Below are positions 33,241 to 45,700 of a stretch of DNA of 64,000 nt, one piece after another. Both the position numbers and the translations under genes were made by a program. Each line of letters opens with the position of its first letter. Position 1 is the first letter of the stretch. This DNA is from Neckera pumila (Eukaryota; Streptophyta; Bryopsida; Hypnales; Neckeraceae), in assembly GCA_963969595.1 (NCBI GenBank), contig OZ018411.1, forward strand, positions 11,162,501 to 11,226,500. Direction: 5' to 3'. The notes under the pieces are model-generated. The model saw only the letters and a program-made list of their open reading frames with translations. It did not search any database and was not told the DNA's origin.

Positions 33241-36200
33241 ATGAGAGGGCGAGGGCGAGGGCCCATTGGAGGCAGGGGGGACGGTGGCCGGGGCAGATTC
33301 GGAGGGAGAGGAAGGGGTAAATTCGGCAAGGAAGGAGGGCTTGCGGAGAAACACAAGGACGGGGGTGACATTGTAAGGAGAGTTGGTAGGTCCAAGGTAT
33401 GGCGGACATCAGAAGACGCGTTGGAGGCAAGCTTTGGATATCAGATTTTCACTGAAGGAGAGCCTCGTCTGGGATGGCTTCTCAACATGGTCTCGGTATG
33501 TTAAATTATTGCTTCTTCGTGCGTTCCCTGCATTTGAATTTTCTCGTCGGTGTGTATTGAATGGACTTCTAGGACAGATTTTTGTCGAAGATTCTTCTTA
33601 TCACCTTCAATTGCACTCGATCTTAGCTTCTTGCCTCTCTATGCCTGGAATTCTCTAATTAACATCCTGAATTCTATGTTACAATTTCGTGAAGCGTTTT
33701 CAAAGTCTTATCATATCACTGTTTAAATTTCTGGGCGCAGTCGGCAATGGATGATCCCAATAATGATAATGTCACATACAGCTGCGTCAACCTTTACTTC
33801 ATGTGCCAGGTATTCTGATCTCTTTATATATAAGAAAAATTCAATTGTGCGCAATGTTTTGTATTGCAAATATCTTATTCGTCAACATTCAGCTGCATGA
33901 GAGCATGTATCCACTCATCCTTCACTTCTGATTTGTAGACGTAACAGAATTTAACATCAAGACCGACCATTTTTCGACTGAACATATAGTGGTACTTATG
34001 AATATGATAAATTTGTATCCAGGATGGTTCTACCTTCAAGGCACAAGTGAAGTTTGCTCCTTACTTCTACTTGGGAACTAAGGTATTAATTAGTGCTGGG
34101 CATTCTTCCTTGTTTTGCTTATTATTCTGAAGAACTGGCAAAGAAAACGCTGGAGTTTTGTAGTGATTGATGGACTTGTAATCACAGTAGGAGTCAAGGC
34201 GTATTGGATGTAAGACTAACAAGTTTTGAAGGTTAGAAATGCTATTGTTCCTCTTTTTATTTCGTTCTTCAGCATCTAAATTTACGCTACTTACAATAGG
34301 TTACGTTTGCAGGAAAATACAGAGCTGGAGGTTGATTCTTACCTACGACGACGGTATGAGGGGCAAATTGCCAACATCGAGATTATGAATAAAGAGGATC
34401 TTGACTTGGTGAGTGCTTTAATAGGGTCCTACCCCAGTTGACTCATCCGAGCATCTTCTTTTGGAGAGAAATCCTGTTGAATGAATTTTCATACTCAATG
34501 TTCAACGTATTGCAGAAAAATCATCTTTCAGGCTTGCGACGCAAATACTTAAAAGTCAGCTTCAATACTGTGCAAGAGCTGGTGAGTGTAAAGAGCGAGT
34601 TACTACCCCTAGTTGAGCGAAATCGGGCAAAATTGGATGCTGCCCAGGCCTATGGATCACTCTTTAGCAATGAACTGTAAGTGGACGAAACTTTTCACAT
34701 CCTTTTATCAGAAACAGTGCGAAAGGCTTGTAGCTTCATTGGATTTTACAACTTTCATGCAAATGTAACAGGATGGCAATGTTGTTCGTGAATTTCAGGA
34801 ATAAACAACCAGGAAAAATTCAAGACTACGTTGATCACATGCTGGACCTTAGAGAATTTGATGTCCCCTACCATGTTCGGTTTGCGATTGATCATGGTAA
34901 GTGGTGACGACCCTGGGCCTTGACTTTAATGTGAATAACTAGGCCGTTTGTCGAATGAGGGTTTCATGTTTATGTCTCTTGGTAGACAAAGCTCGACGCC
35001 AGATAGTATTCTAGATTTTGCCAGGAAATTGCATCAAGTAAAATTTCTGGTAAGAGAAAGGAGGTGAGTCTATCGAGTTATCTTTTAGTACAGAAGGACT
35101 TTCGATGTACTCACTTCGTAAGACAATGTATTGTGTTGAGCAGATGTTAGATGTGGCCTTTGGTACATGGTTAGTGTAGAATCCTCTCAGACGAAACTGC
35201 AAAGAAGAACAGATCTTTTGCAACGTGCTGAGGTGCGAGTTTGTGCATTCGATATCGAGACAACAAAGCTTCCTTTGAAGTTTCCCGATGCTTCTTATGA
35301 TAGCGTGATGATGATTTCATACATGATTGACGGCCAGGGTTTTCTTATAGTTAACCGAGAGGTGAGTTTCTTTCTTCATCAATATTCTGAGATTAAATTT
35401 CTCATCGAGTTTAGCCCTTTCAATTAGATCTCAATTACTTGTCTACATTAATCGACCCACAAACTCTATCAAAATATTTATTTTGTTTTGCTCTTTGACT
35501 GATTCCTTCATGTTGTCCAAGACTTTTTTCCTGATCTATTTTGCAATGAATGAGCTGATTTTTGTCTTGTCAAGATGTTATTGGTAATGTAGAAGGGGGT
35601 ACTAAACTGTAGTATGTGGTTTTGAGGTATATAGTGTGTAGGTGCTGAAATTGAAGACTTAGAGTACACCCCCAAACCAGAGTTCGAAGGTCACTTCAAG
35701 GTCACCAACACACGGACTGAGGTGGGACTTGCTGATTATCATAAGTTAGCACGCTCTGTTTTGTGTTTATAGGGCCTCGTCACGAATCTTGCAAGGCTAG
35801 TGACTGATTTACTAGGAATCTATACTTCAAATTTTTATGCTGTTAAGATTTTCAAATTTGTGATTGTTTTTTTGCAAACACGCATCAACCTTCATACCGA
35901 GCTGTATTCCCTATGTATATTGAACGCGGATCTAGTTGATGAATCGTTAGCTGTACCTTTGCAGCATGGGTTGTAATGTACCTTGTGGATTGTCTACCTG
36001 AGTTTGTCAGGAATGTCCTAGTTTGACTTACCTGGACCACTGTTTCTTGCAGAAAGAGCTTCTCGTTAGCTGGTTCTCTCACATGCGAGAGGTGAAGCCA
36101 AGTATCTACGTCACCTACAACGGTGACTTCTTCGATTGGCCTTTCATACAAACCCGTGCTCTTCATCATGGAATGAGAATGCATGACGTAAGTTTATTCC

Positions 36201-39200
36201 ATCTATCACCCTGAGCATTTGGATAGTCACGTCTAAGCTTAGTGCGTCACCTACTTTCTTGCTTCACCAGTGAGAAGAAGTTAATCTTCTTTAGGTGTAA
36301 GTGTAGGAGATTTGAACCAAGGGTTGTAGAGTTTGCCAAATACATACTCTTGTGCTTGTATAGGTTGTCATCGTTCCACAAGTAGCTATTGTTGCGGATC
36401 AAAAAGTTTTTTGCATAACCAAAGTCTCTTTAGGTAATCTCACTCCTTCTGACACAATGATAACCTCTATTACTTTACTAATCGTTCTTTTCACAAGAGT
36501 AGACTTCATGAACAAGATGGCGAGTGGAATTTGCCGATTCTTACTCCTGAGATAGTCTGTATCAGTTGTGATACAAATTTATCAGTGGATTACTGTAAAA
36601 CCTTTTAGCCTAGCATCGGCGCTCATCATGGCAATCTGAAGTTAGCACAACTTTTCTCATCATAGTTGGCTTGACACTTTTTGCAGGAGATTGGATTTAA
36701 ACATAATGAGCTGCAGGGTGAGTGTTTGAGTAAATTTGCTTGCCACTTGGATTGCTTCGCATGGGTGAAGCGTGACAGTTACTTGCCGCAGGGAAGTCAA
36801 GGTCTCAAGGTACGATTAACCTTCTCTCAACATCCCTACATTGCTGACATTTACCATTGAGCATGGATTTTATGTTATTGGACAGTAGAAATTCATGCAT
36901 CTCGACCAGGTAGACCCAATACTTGACCTTTACACTTGCACTCCTCTAGAGTTTCTTAATGTTTCATCTTCTATTCGAATAGGAATTCATTATGTCAGAT
37001 TTACTATTTCTCTTTAATAGCATATGTGTATTCCTTATTTAATTAGTGGCCTTTGCACTTTGATTCTTTATAGTCCTGATAATTTAATTTCAATCTTGTC
37101 TGAAAGCATAGGACCGATTTGTCTTGCAGTCTGTTACGAAGGCCAAATTGGGTTTTGACCCATTGGAGGTCAATCCTGAAGACATGGTCCGTTTTGCTAT
37201 TGAGCAACCACAGGTCAGCTTCCTGGTGATAATATTTTTTTCTCAATATCGAATTTGTTGAAATGCTTACTTTGAAATTTCTTCGAATACCTGCTTCATA
37301 AAGAGGGCCTCTATCCACGCCATCTCACTGCACTTGGCCATAGTTCGGGGTTTCTTAGTTTTCTCTAAACCCGTCTTAGCTTGTCGAACTAATTAGCAGT
37401 TGAATTAACATCCTGCTATCTGAAACCCAATCTAGATCCAAGCTACCCTACGGCCGGAATTTCCCTCTATTGACCTTTTACAACCATTCTTCTGTGCAGA
37501 CGATGGCGTCCTACTCAGTTTCCGATGCTGTATCAACATACTACTTGTACATGACATATGTGCATCCGTTCATCTTTTCTCTGGCAACTATCATCCCAAT
37601 GCCACCAGACGAGGTGTTGCGCAAAGGATCTGGAACTCTCTGTGAGATGCTTCTCATGGTTCAAGTAAGTGTTTCTCTTTTTTAAATTTCTAATGCGCTT
37701 GTGAAGGAATTATAGAGTATGTTCTTCTCACTTCTTTTAGCCGTTGCTTTGAAATCCATGCTTTCATTCTGGGAAGGCTTGTTCTCAGTATAGAGGCGAA
37801 ATGCTAACTGTGCGGAGATTTTTAATATCTTCTTAGTAACAAGAAGATTCTTGCATCCAAGCCTAAGTGAGGATATTTGTAGGCCTTCGAGGGAAACATT
37901 ATCTGCCCCAACAAGCACAAAGCTGAACAAGAGAAAGTATACAATGGGCGAATGCTTGAGAGCGAGACCTACATTGGTGGGCATGTGGAGTGTTTGGAGA
38001 GTGGTGTTTTTCGATCTGATATTCCTACACGATTCCATCTCACTCCTGATGCATATCAGGTGATTTCTTTATTCTAAAGTGTGTGAAGCTGATGTACTAA
38101 CTTCTCGCCATTCAGTGGAATCCGTCTGGTCACTTGCGTATCAGTTATCTAATTTGCTACAAGGGCTTTTCAATTATTCGAAGGAGATGCATTGGATTTA
38201 AACTTTGAACATGAAGAACAAGACAAGCAAGGAATCAGTGACCTATACAGCACAAATTCCTAAATTTTTTTGAACTGTCCGGTTCGTAGCTCGAACAAAA
38301 TTGTGCAAAGGAAGAATTTGAGGTTTGGGTGATTAGCTCTTTCAAGATTTAAGATTCCTTGAGGTGGTCAACGTACTAGGTTACGTAAACTCGTTATGAG
38401 AATTAACATGCCGAGCCACGGGAGTGGCGAGGGATGTTATTTCCATAACGAGACTGTACTTTCACATTACTGGACTTAACCGCAAAGGTTTGATCGTGTT
38501 TAATCATGCCTAATCAAGGGTCTTAAATGAAGGACACCATAACGATAAAGCAGCCCCTTATTATGGGTTATATCGGTAATAGCACGACTCTCCTTATCCA
38601 ATGAATTACTGTCATCTGTACAGGAATGGTCTCCATTGAGGTTATGTTTTCAGTCATTACGATCATTCCAAGAGCAGAGCAGGGTTACTTTTTCTAAAAT
38701 ATTTTGAATCTACGAAAGACATTTGAGCCATAGTTAAAACTTTCTTTTGCTAAGTGACTTTCAATGCCAGTTTTCTCATTCTTTTCTAAGTGGTTTAGGG
38801 TTTAGGGTTGCATCTTGAAAGCCTTCATATTGTCAGTGGTTTCAAGACTCAATATTTTTTTGATTCTGCAGAAACTGATTGACTGCTTAGATCGGGATTT
38901 GAAGTATGCAATTGAAGAGGAAGGGAAGCTGGAGGTGGATGCAGTGACCAACTATGATGATGTTAAAGACGAAATTAGACGCAAAGTAGGTCCAAATCTT
39001 TCAGTTTGCTTTGGATGCAACTAACGAACAATGATGTTCGTAGTCTCATACATCAATGTATTTTTGTTCCTTTACTTGGTCAGTATTACAAGAGTGATAC
39101 TGTAGACTTAATATGCCTAAATATTAACTAGCTATGACTTCCTTATGGTACTGATTGAAAAACTTATCTCTTATGTTTGACTATCAGCTTGAGGTTCTTC

Positions 39201-42200
39201 GTGATTCCCCCATCAGAGATGAACGTCCTCTGATTTACCACCTGGACGTGGCTGCAATGTATCCCAATATCATTCTTACAAATCGTCTTCAGGTAAGATC
39301 AGCACTTAATTATATTGATTGAGGTACGTTCTTTACCATTTCTATGTGAAGTAGTGTTGCAGGAGTATAATTTTATGCATGATGGCAATCTCCATGACTA
39401 ATTGAAAGGATCCGTGATTGCAGCCGTCATCTATTGTAACAGATGAGACCTGTGCAGCATGCGACTTCAACCGCCCAGGCAAGACTTGTATGCGAGAATT
39501 GGAATGGGTCTGGAGAGGTGAAACTTACGCTGCTAAACGGAGGTCTCTTCTCATCTGACTACCTTGAGCTCCCTTATCATTTTGAGTATTACTTTTTTTT
39601 TTTTTTTTGTGCATTAGGGTTTAAGTCTGAGTATGTTGCGACAATCTTATCTTGCAGGTTGAAAGTAATTCTTAACTGTATCAAACGTTATTTTTTAAGA
39701 CATGTTTTTATTGGAACTGATAATTTTGCTTTGAATTTTCCCAGTGAATTCATGCATTTGAAAAATCAAATTGAATCGGAACAATTTCCCTCCACTACGG
39801 AGGGAGGTCCTTCTAGATACTTCCGTGATCTCCCTAAGGATGAGCAGCAGAGTAAGCTGAAAGATCGGCTCAAGAAATATTGTCAGAAGGTTTGTTGGAT
39901 ATTGAAACAGTCTATTTTTATCGTAGTCAGAAGTTATGCGTGTGCTTGTGATTTGCGTACTGCATTCATTATTGCCAGATTACAAATGATTGATCAAGGG
40001 CTGAGCAGTTCCTGATGGTTTTAGTAATTTCCTCGTGTACTCAATATTACCAATCGATGGTCATCGGGTCTGTAATGGGAGCTCAAGTTTCTTTTACAAA
40101 TACTTGTTTGCTACATAATTTCCCCTGACTTCTTGGGAATGCTAAACGCAGTTTCTCTTTATGTTCTCAGTAGCTCAGCAGGGCCTTTCATGATTGACAG
40201 GTTTTAGTTGTGCTGTGTTTTAGGTGTACAAGCGAGTGCTGGAGAAACCGATTACAGATATTCGATCTGCTAGTATCTGCATGCGAGAGAATCCCTTCTA
40301 TGTAGATACAGTCAAAAGGTCCAATGCTTCTCCTGATCTTGTACGCATCATCTTGAAGCAATTATTTTCTTCCCACATGGATGCCAGTAAGTTCTGCTCA
40401 TCCTTTTTTCTTAAATTTGTAAAATGTGTTTCGATTGTTCAGTTTCCGAGATAGGCGTTATGAATACAAGGGTCTCAACAAAGTATGGAAAGGGAAGCTT
40501 GGCGATGCAAAAGCTAGTGGCAATCCGATCAAAATCCAAGAAGCTTCGGTAAGCCCAAATCAAATTGGTTGATGGCGTTCAGTGGAGGTCCTACTGGATA
40601 GTTCCTATATAGATATTCTAGGTTTTGGTCGAAATGCTCGTCCTTTAGATCTTTAACTACTATATCGTTTAATGATATTTTCTGAATCTATTTGAATGTA
40701 CTGGTTCTCAACGAGAGTTCTTTTAAAAATTAGTACTTGCATTTCTAATGTCGTGTCCTGGAACTTGTTGCAGGATATGGTCATTCTATATGATTCGCTT
40801 CAATTAGCACACAAATGCATCCTTAATTCTTTCTACGGCTATGTCATGCGCAAGTAAAGTGCTTCGGATGGCCTTTATTGTTTTTATTAAACAAATCAAA
40901 TTTGTTCTTATTAAACCAACTTTTAAGATCAAGTCGTAGACGTCAATGTATCTAGCAAATCCCTTTAACATCAAAGTATTCCAGTTCCATCTTTATATGG
41001 GCTCTATGCCTGTGGGAACCTCATTGTTATTATATTCTATGACGTTGTGGCTATTGTAGTCTGTAACGTATTTCTTTCAGGGTTGTATAGGTATCTTTTA
41101 TCCTTGCGAATTAAAATGTAGTTTTATTATCTCCAGTATAAGAACTTCTCTATGATTTTTAATTCAAAACTTCGTATCTTGTGTATTCCAGGGGAGCCCG
41201 CTGGTACTCCATGGAGATGGCTGGTGTTGTGACCTACACTGGAGCAAAGATAATCCAAAATGCCCGTGTCTTAGTTGAGCAAATCGGAAAGCCTCTAGAG
41301 CTTGATACAGATGGGATCTGGTGTTGCCTGCCTGGGTCTTTTCCCGAGAACTTTACCTTCAAAACCACGTGCGTAATCGTTTCTCTCTATTTTTCTATGG
41401 CATACAGCAATTATATCTTTCAAGTTTGCCTAGATTGGTTGATTGAGAGCCGTAACTTGGAATTGTTTATGGCAATTTGACCATCACAGGATGATTTGGC
41501 TAGGTTAGTTTGTCTTTTTCAGAGTTTGTAACAGCATCTATCTGAGCCGCTTGAAATTTTACATTACTGTTTATTACATAGCTTAGAGGATTAGTATATG
41601 TTATTGATGACTCATGCAATTACTCCATCCACATCGGGTGCAGTGCAAATTCTGCTTTGATGTCTAGAAATTGGGAGCTCTGATGTAAATTTCACTAGGT
41701 CTCTTTCATCGTATGGTTTCGACTGATATTAAGTATCCTTAATACAATGCTCGCAGTACCGGGAAGAAGCACTATATTTCGTACCCTTGTGTTATGCTCA
41801 ATGTTGATGTTGCTCTCAACAATACCAACGATCAATATCAGGTTACCTCTCTCAACTTGCATTCCTCTTCTTATTTGGGTTGCTTCTATGATATCTCCAC
41901 GATGATCCACATCAACGTGATTTGATACTTTGGAATCATCTTGGACTATAGTTTTGGCCTTTTCTTTTGAGTTGTGGAGTTTTTCTGAGGTTTTGATCTG
42001 CAGAAAGCATGCCTACTGATGAAGCGTGTGTGGCATGCGCAGACGTTGGTGGATCCTGTGCAGCGAACTTATGCAACAAGTAGTGAGTGCTCCATCGAGT
42101 TTGAAGTTGATGGGCCTTATAAGGTGATTTTCTGACTTATTAGTCTCAGCCTCTGTTTAGTTCACGTTGCATGAGCTGTCAGCAATGTAAGCCTTTTCCT

Positions 42201-42781
42201 CACTTGTCTTGATGGGTGTCAAACAGGCTATGATTATACCTGCCTCCAAGGAAGAAAATGTTCTTCTCAAGAAGCGTTATGCAGTGTTCAACCACGATGG
42301 CACTTTGGCAGAGCTAAAAGGATTTGAGATTAAACGACGCGGAGAACTTAAACTTATTAAAGTGTTTCAGGTTCAGCTGTTCCTTGTTCTACTTTTCGCA
42401 GGACTAGATTTAGTCTTTCATTATGTATTTTTCAGATGTATTCTTTATCTCGTTGTAGTTCGTGTGCTAGTCGGGCTCTGCCTGTGGATTCTATATGGGA
42501 GAACAAGAAGTCGAAATGTATTTATCTCTTGACTTATGGATCTTCTAAAATACTGAATAAATCTTTCAGCACATCTAAGTTCTTGAGGGAAAGAACTTCT
42601 CTGGGTCTCAAAAATACCAGTGGTGAGCATACATCAAGTCTTCATGTGATACGTACTGACTTGAGGACTTCGTAACATGCAACAGGCGGAAATTTTTGAG
42701 AATTTTCTCCACGGTGAGACTTTGGAAGAATGCTATGCGGCTGTAGCTGCTGTTGCGGATCGCTGGTTGGATTTACTTGAG
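33241..42781 (+). other. POL2: POL2 exons 1-25 (exonuclease and polymerase half)
   Basis: Exons: 33241-33495, 33741-33809, 34023-34082, 34313-34408, 34516-34676, 34799-34896, 35144-35361, 35635-35721, 36053-36187, 36687-36809, 37130-37213, 37500-37664, 37883-38059, 38872-38985, 39188-39292, 39424-39542, 39745-39889, 40224-40318, 40443-40548, 40774-40853, 41192-41368, 41757-41841, 42043-42123, 42227-42370, 42686-42781. The borders were chosen by continuity with the conserved protein. The start of exon 8 (35,635, acceptor ATATAG) and of exon 23 (42,043) were chosen over nearby AG sites for that reason. The longest intron here is 812 bp (38,060-38,871) and contains a telobox-like TTTAGGGTTTAGGG at about 38,796. 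Confidence 0.88.
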
Positions 42782-45700
42782 GTATGTGATTCGCAATGGC
42801 GTGTGTTCCGAGGCTAGTGGCTCAAATTAATACTTAAACGTTTCTATCCTCTTGAACTTATGGATAGTATTTCCTCAGGGACTTTCATCCAATGCCCTGG
42901 GTAAGTATCATGTGAGTGCAAAAAATATTTACTTTTGCTCTACATATGGCCTTCACTCTATATTTAGGCTCTGAAATTTTGAAATTTCTTTATAAGCAAA
43001 TCATGTAAAGAATTGATAACTGGTCAAGGAAAAGTGACATAAAAAAATTTGGGTCGAAGTTTGGACTTAAATGTTCCATTTCTTCTTCAAAAATCCATTA
43101 TAAAGTACATGTGTATGATATAGTTTTAAGAAATCCTACCACATAATCTTTAGGTTGAGCTTCAGAGGTGTGTAATTTTTGAATGATTTTTGATTCCAAA
43201 CGTATGTTGCATAAGGGGGTGGAAAGTTTGCACTCACATGGTATGTATCGTGTGCATGAGGTGAAGGCCCCGGGTATGTTGTGAGTTGGAATGCAGAATA
43301 GTTTGGCAGGTCCTGAGCACTTTGTTACTTTGCTTGACAAATGTAGAAAACATTTTGTGATGAAGTCCTCGAATCTCTTTGACGGACGATTTGTATTCGA
43401 TATGTACAGAATCAAGGTATCGATGTAGCAGACAGTGAATTACTGGAGTACATTTCTGAGTCAAGCACAATGAGCAAATCTTTAGAAGACTATGGTGATC
43501 GGAAATCATGTGCCACTACCACAGCCCGGCGATTAGCTGATTTTCTGGGGGATGAAATGGTGAAAGACAAGGGTCTAAGCTGTCGTTACATTGTCGCCCG
43601 TGATCCTCAGGTGAATTCTTGTTAAATAGCTCTGTTGTCCTGAATGTGTTTAAATGGCAGTTGTAATGTAATTTGCATTTCTGAACATAATCGTTTGCAT
43701 TGCAGGGTGCACCTGTGAGTGAGCGTGCAATTCCTGTCGCAATTTTCGAAACCGAGCCTGGTATGTCCCGAACGATTTAAACCTAGATGTACAGCTGAAT
43801 GGACACAAATGATGTACCATGTCGCAATTTTTTTGTTACGTTTGACATTATAAACTACAGAGTTTTCCTTATGTGACAGATTTCTCGACCTAACCACTTT
43901 TGGTGCGTGTACAGAGGTGATGAGAGTATATGTTCGAAAATGGTGCAAGTGTTCTGCGGATGTAGCTCTTCGCAGCATTGTAGATTGGGCTTACTATCGC
44001 CAACGTCTCAATTCGACTATTCAAAAAATTATCACCATTCCTGCGGCCTTGCAAAAGGTTCACTTTTTGAAGTCTTTTGAAATTGTATATGGAAACAAAT
44101 TATTTAGTGGTGCACATGGATCTCAGTAGGTTGCTGTTTGCACACCATCTAGGACGGCTATTATATACGTGTTTGCGAGCAGATTCCTGTGCCTCGATAT
44201 TCAATTCAATGTTTATTTATTAAATCCTTGACCGACATCCTTTACAGGTTTTAAATCCAGTTCCACGTGTTGTCCATCCTGATTGGCTTTGGAAGAAAAT
44301 TCGAGAGAAAGATGATAAGTACAGGCAAAGAAGCTTGAAAGACATGTTTGGGCCAAAGGTTCACCAAGATGAGGTTCCGATCCCTGAGGATCGTCCTGAA
44401 GCAGATCTAGAGGACGTGGTTGGTACTAGAGTAAATGGTCGCAAGAATCCGCGACCAGTGGTTCGTGTCTATGAAACAGGCAAGCAGAGCAGTACTCTCC
44501 AAGTCGCTCCTGCATCAAAAGATGCCGCTCAATTGCCGTCTGCAAGACAAGTAAGAGAGACCACACCCGACAAGAATGAAGACTACGAAGCTTGGTTGGA
44601 GCATAAGAAAAGGAAATGGAAGGAAACTCGCGACCAACGAAGACGATCCAGGTTGTTGATCTTATTAATCCCTTATCATGCTTATACCTTTCATGTGCTT
44701 CAGAATGGGTCAATGGGTGTATTTCTTCTGATTTTTAAATGGGTCTCATTTTAAATATATGAACTCAAATATTGTATTGTCTTAATGTCTGTAGACCGGA
44801 TCTTGAGAATGTTAGTGGTGGAGCATCACGTAATTCTCTCATGAATAAAAAAGGGAAAGTATCTCAACCAAGAGCTGGTGTTGGAGCTTTCTTTCGAGAT
44901 AGAGCATCTGCTTTGACTCATTCCCATTGGCAGGTACTTGCCTAATCCATATCAGGCCTGCACGTCGCTTCTTCTCCTCATTTTTGTGTTCCCCTCATTT
45001 GAATGTGTCGTTGATGCACATATTACTGTTCCTGATTATTTGTTCTCTTGTTATTGAAATCTTTTAATACAGATATTGCACGTGGCTCCTGCCCAAAGGC
45101 TAGGGGAGTTCACAGCTTGGGTACTGGCAGACGGCGATATGTACAAGGTCCCCTTACAAGTCCCTCGTGTCTTCTATTTAAATACTCAAGCTTCCGACAC
45201 TGAAGAGTACCCTGGGGTACGGGTAACTCGCATTTTGCCACATGGGCGACCAGTTTTTAATCTCATTCAGGTAAGAGAATTCAACTTATGGAGGATAATC
45301 AAGAAATTGTACTAGGGCCACATTCGTTATAGTTACGGATTGCAAAGATTTTGGCGGAGTTCTAAACCTTAGTTTAAAGCTTTTGGCAGCTGGACATCAT
45401 AATTTTGACACTACGCAATCTGTCATCATAAAACATATGGCCACTATTAACCTGTAGTTTATTTGTGCTGGTACTGCTATTTGGATTGACTAGTGGATGT
45501 TGCAGCGCTATCGAGGACAAATATTGAATACAGTTTCTCGTTTATGAAACCAAATGCCCGGCTGCTGTGACTTACCGGATATAGGCTCTTCTTTAACAGT
45601 CTCCTCTGTTTTCAAAGCAAATATCAGTCAGATTTAAATGTACCATGCAGGTAGTAGTTGATGAAGAACAGTTTAAGGTCGCGGGAAGGAAACTTGCAGC

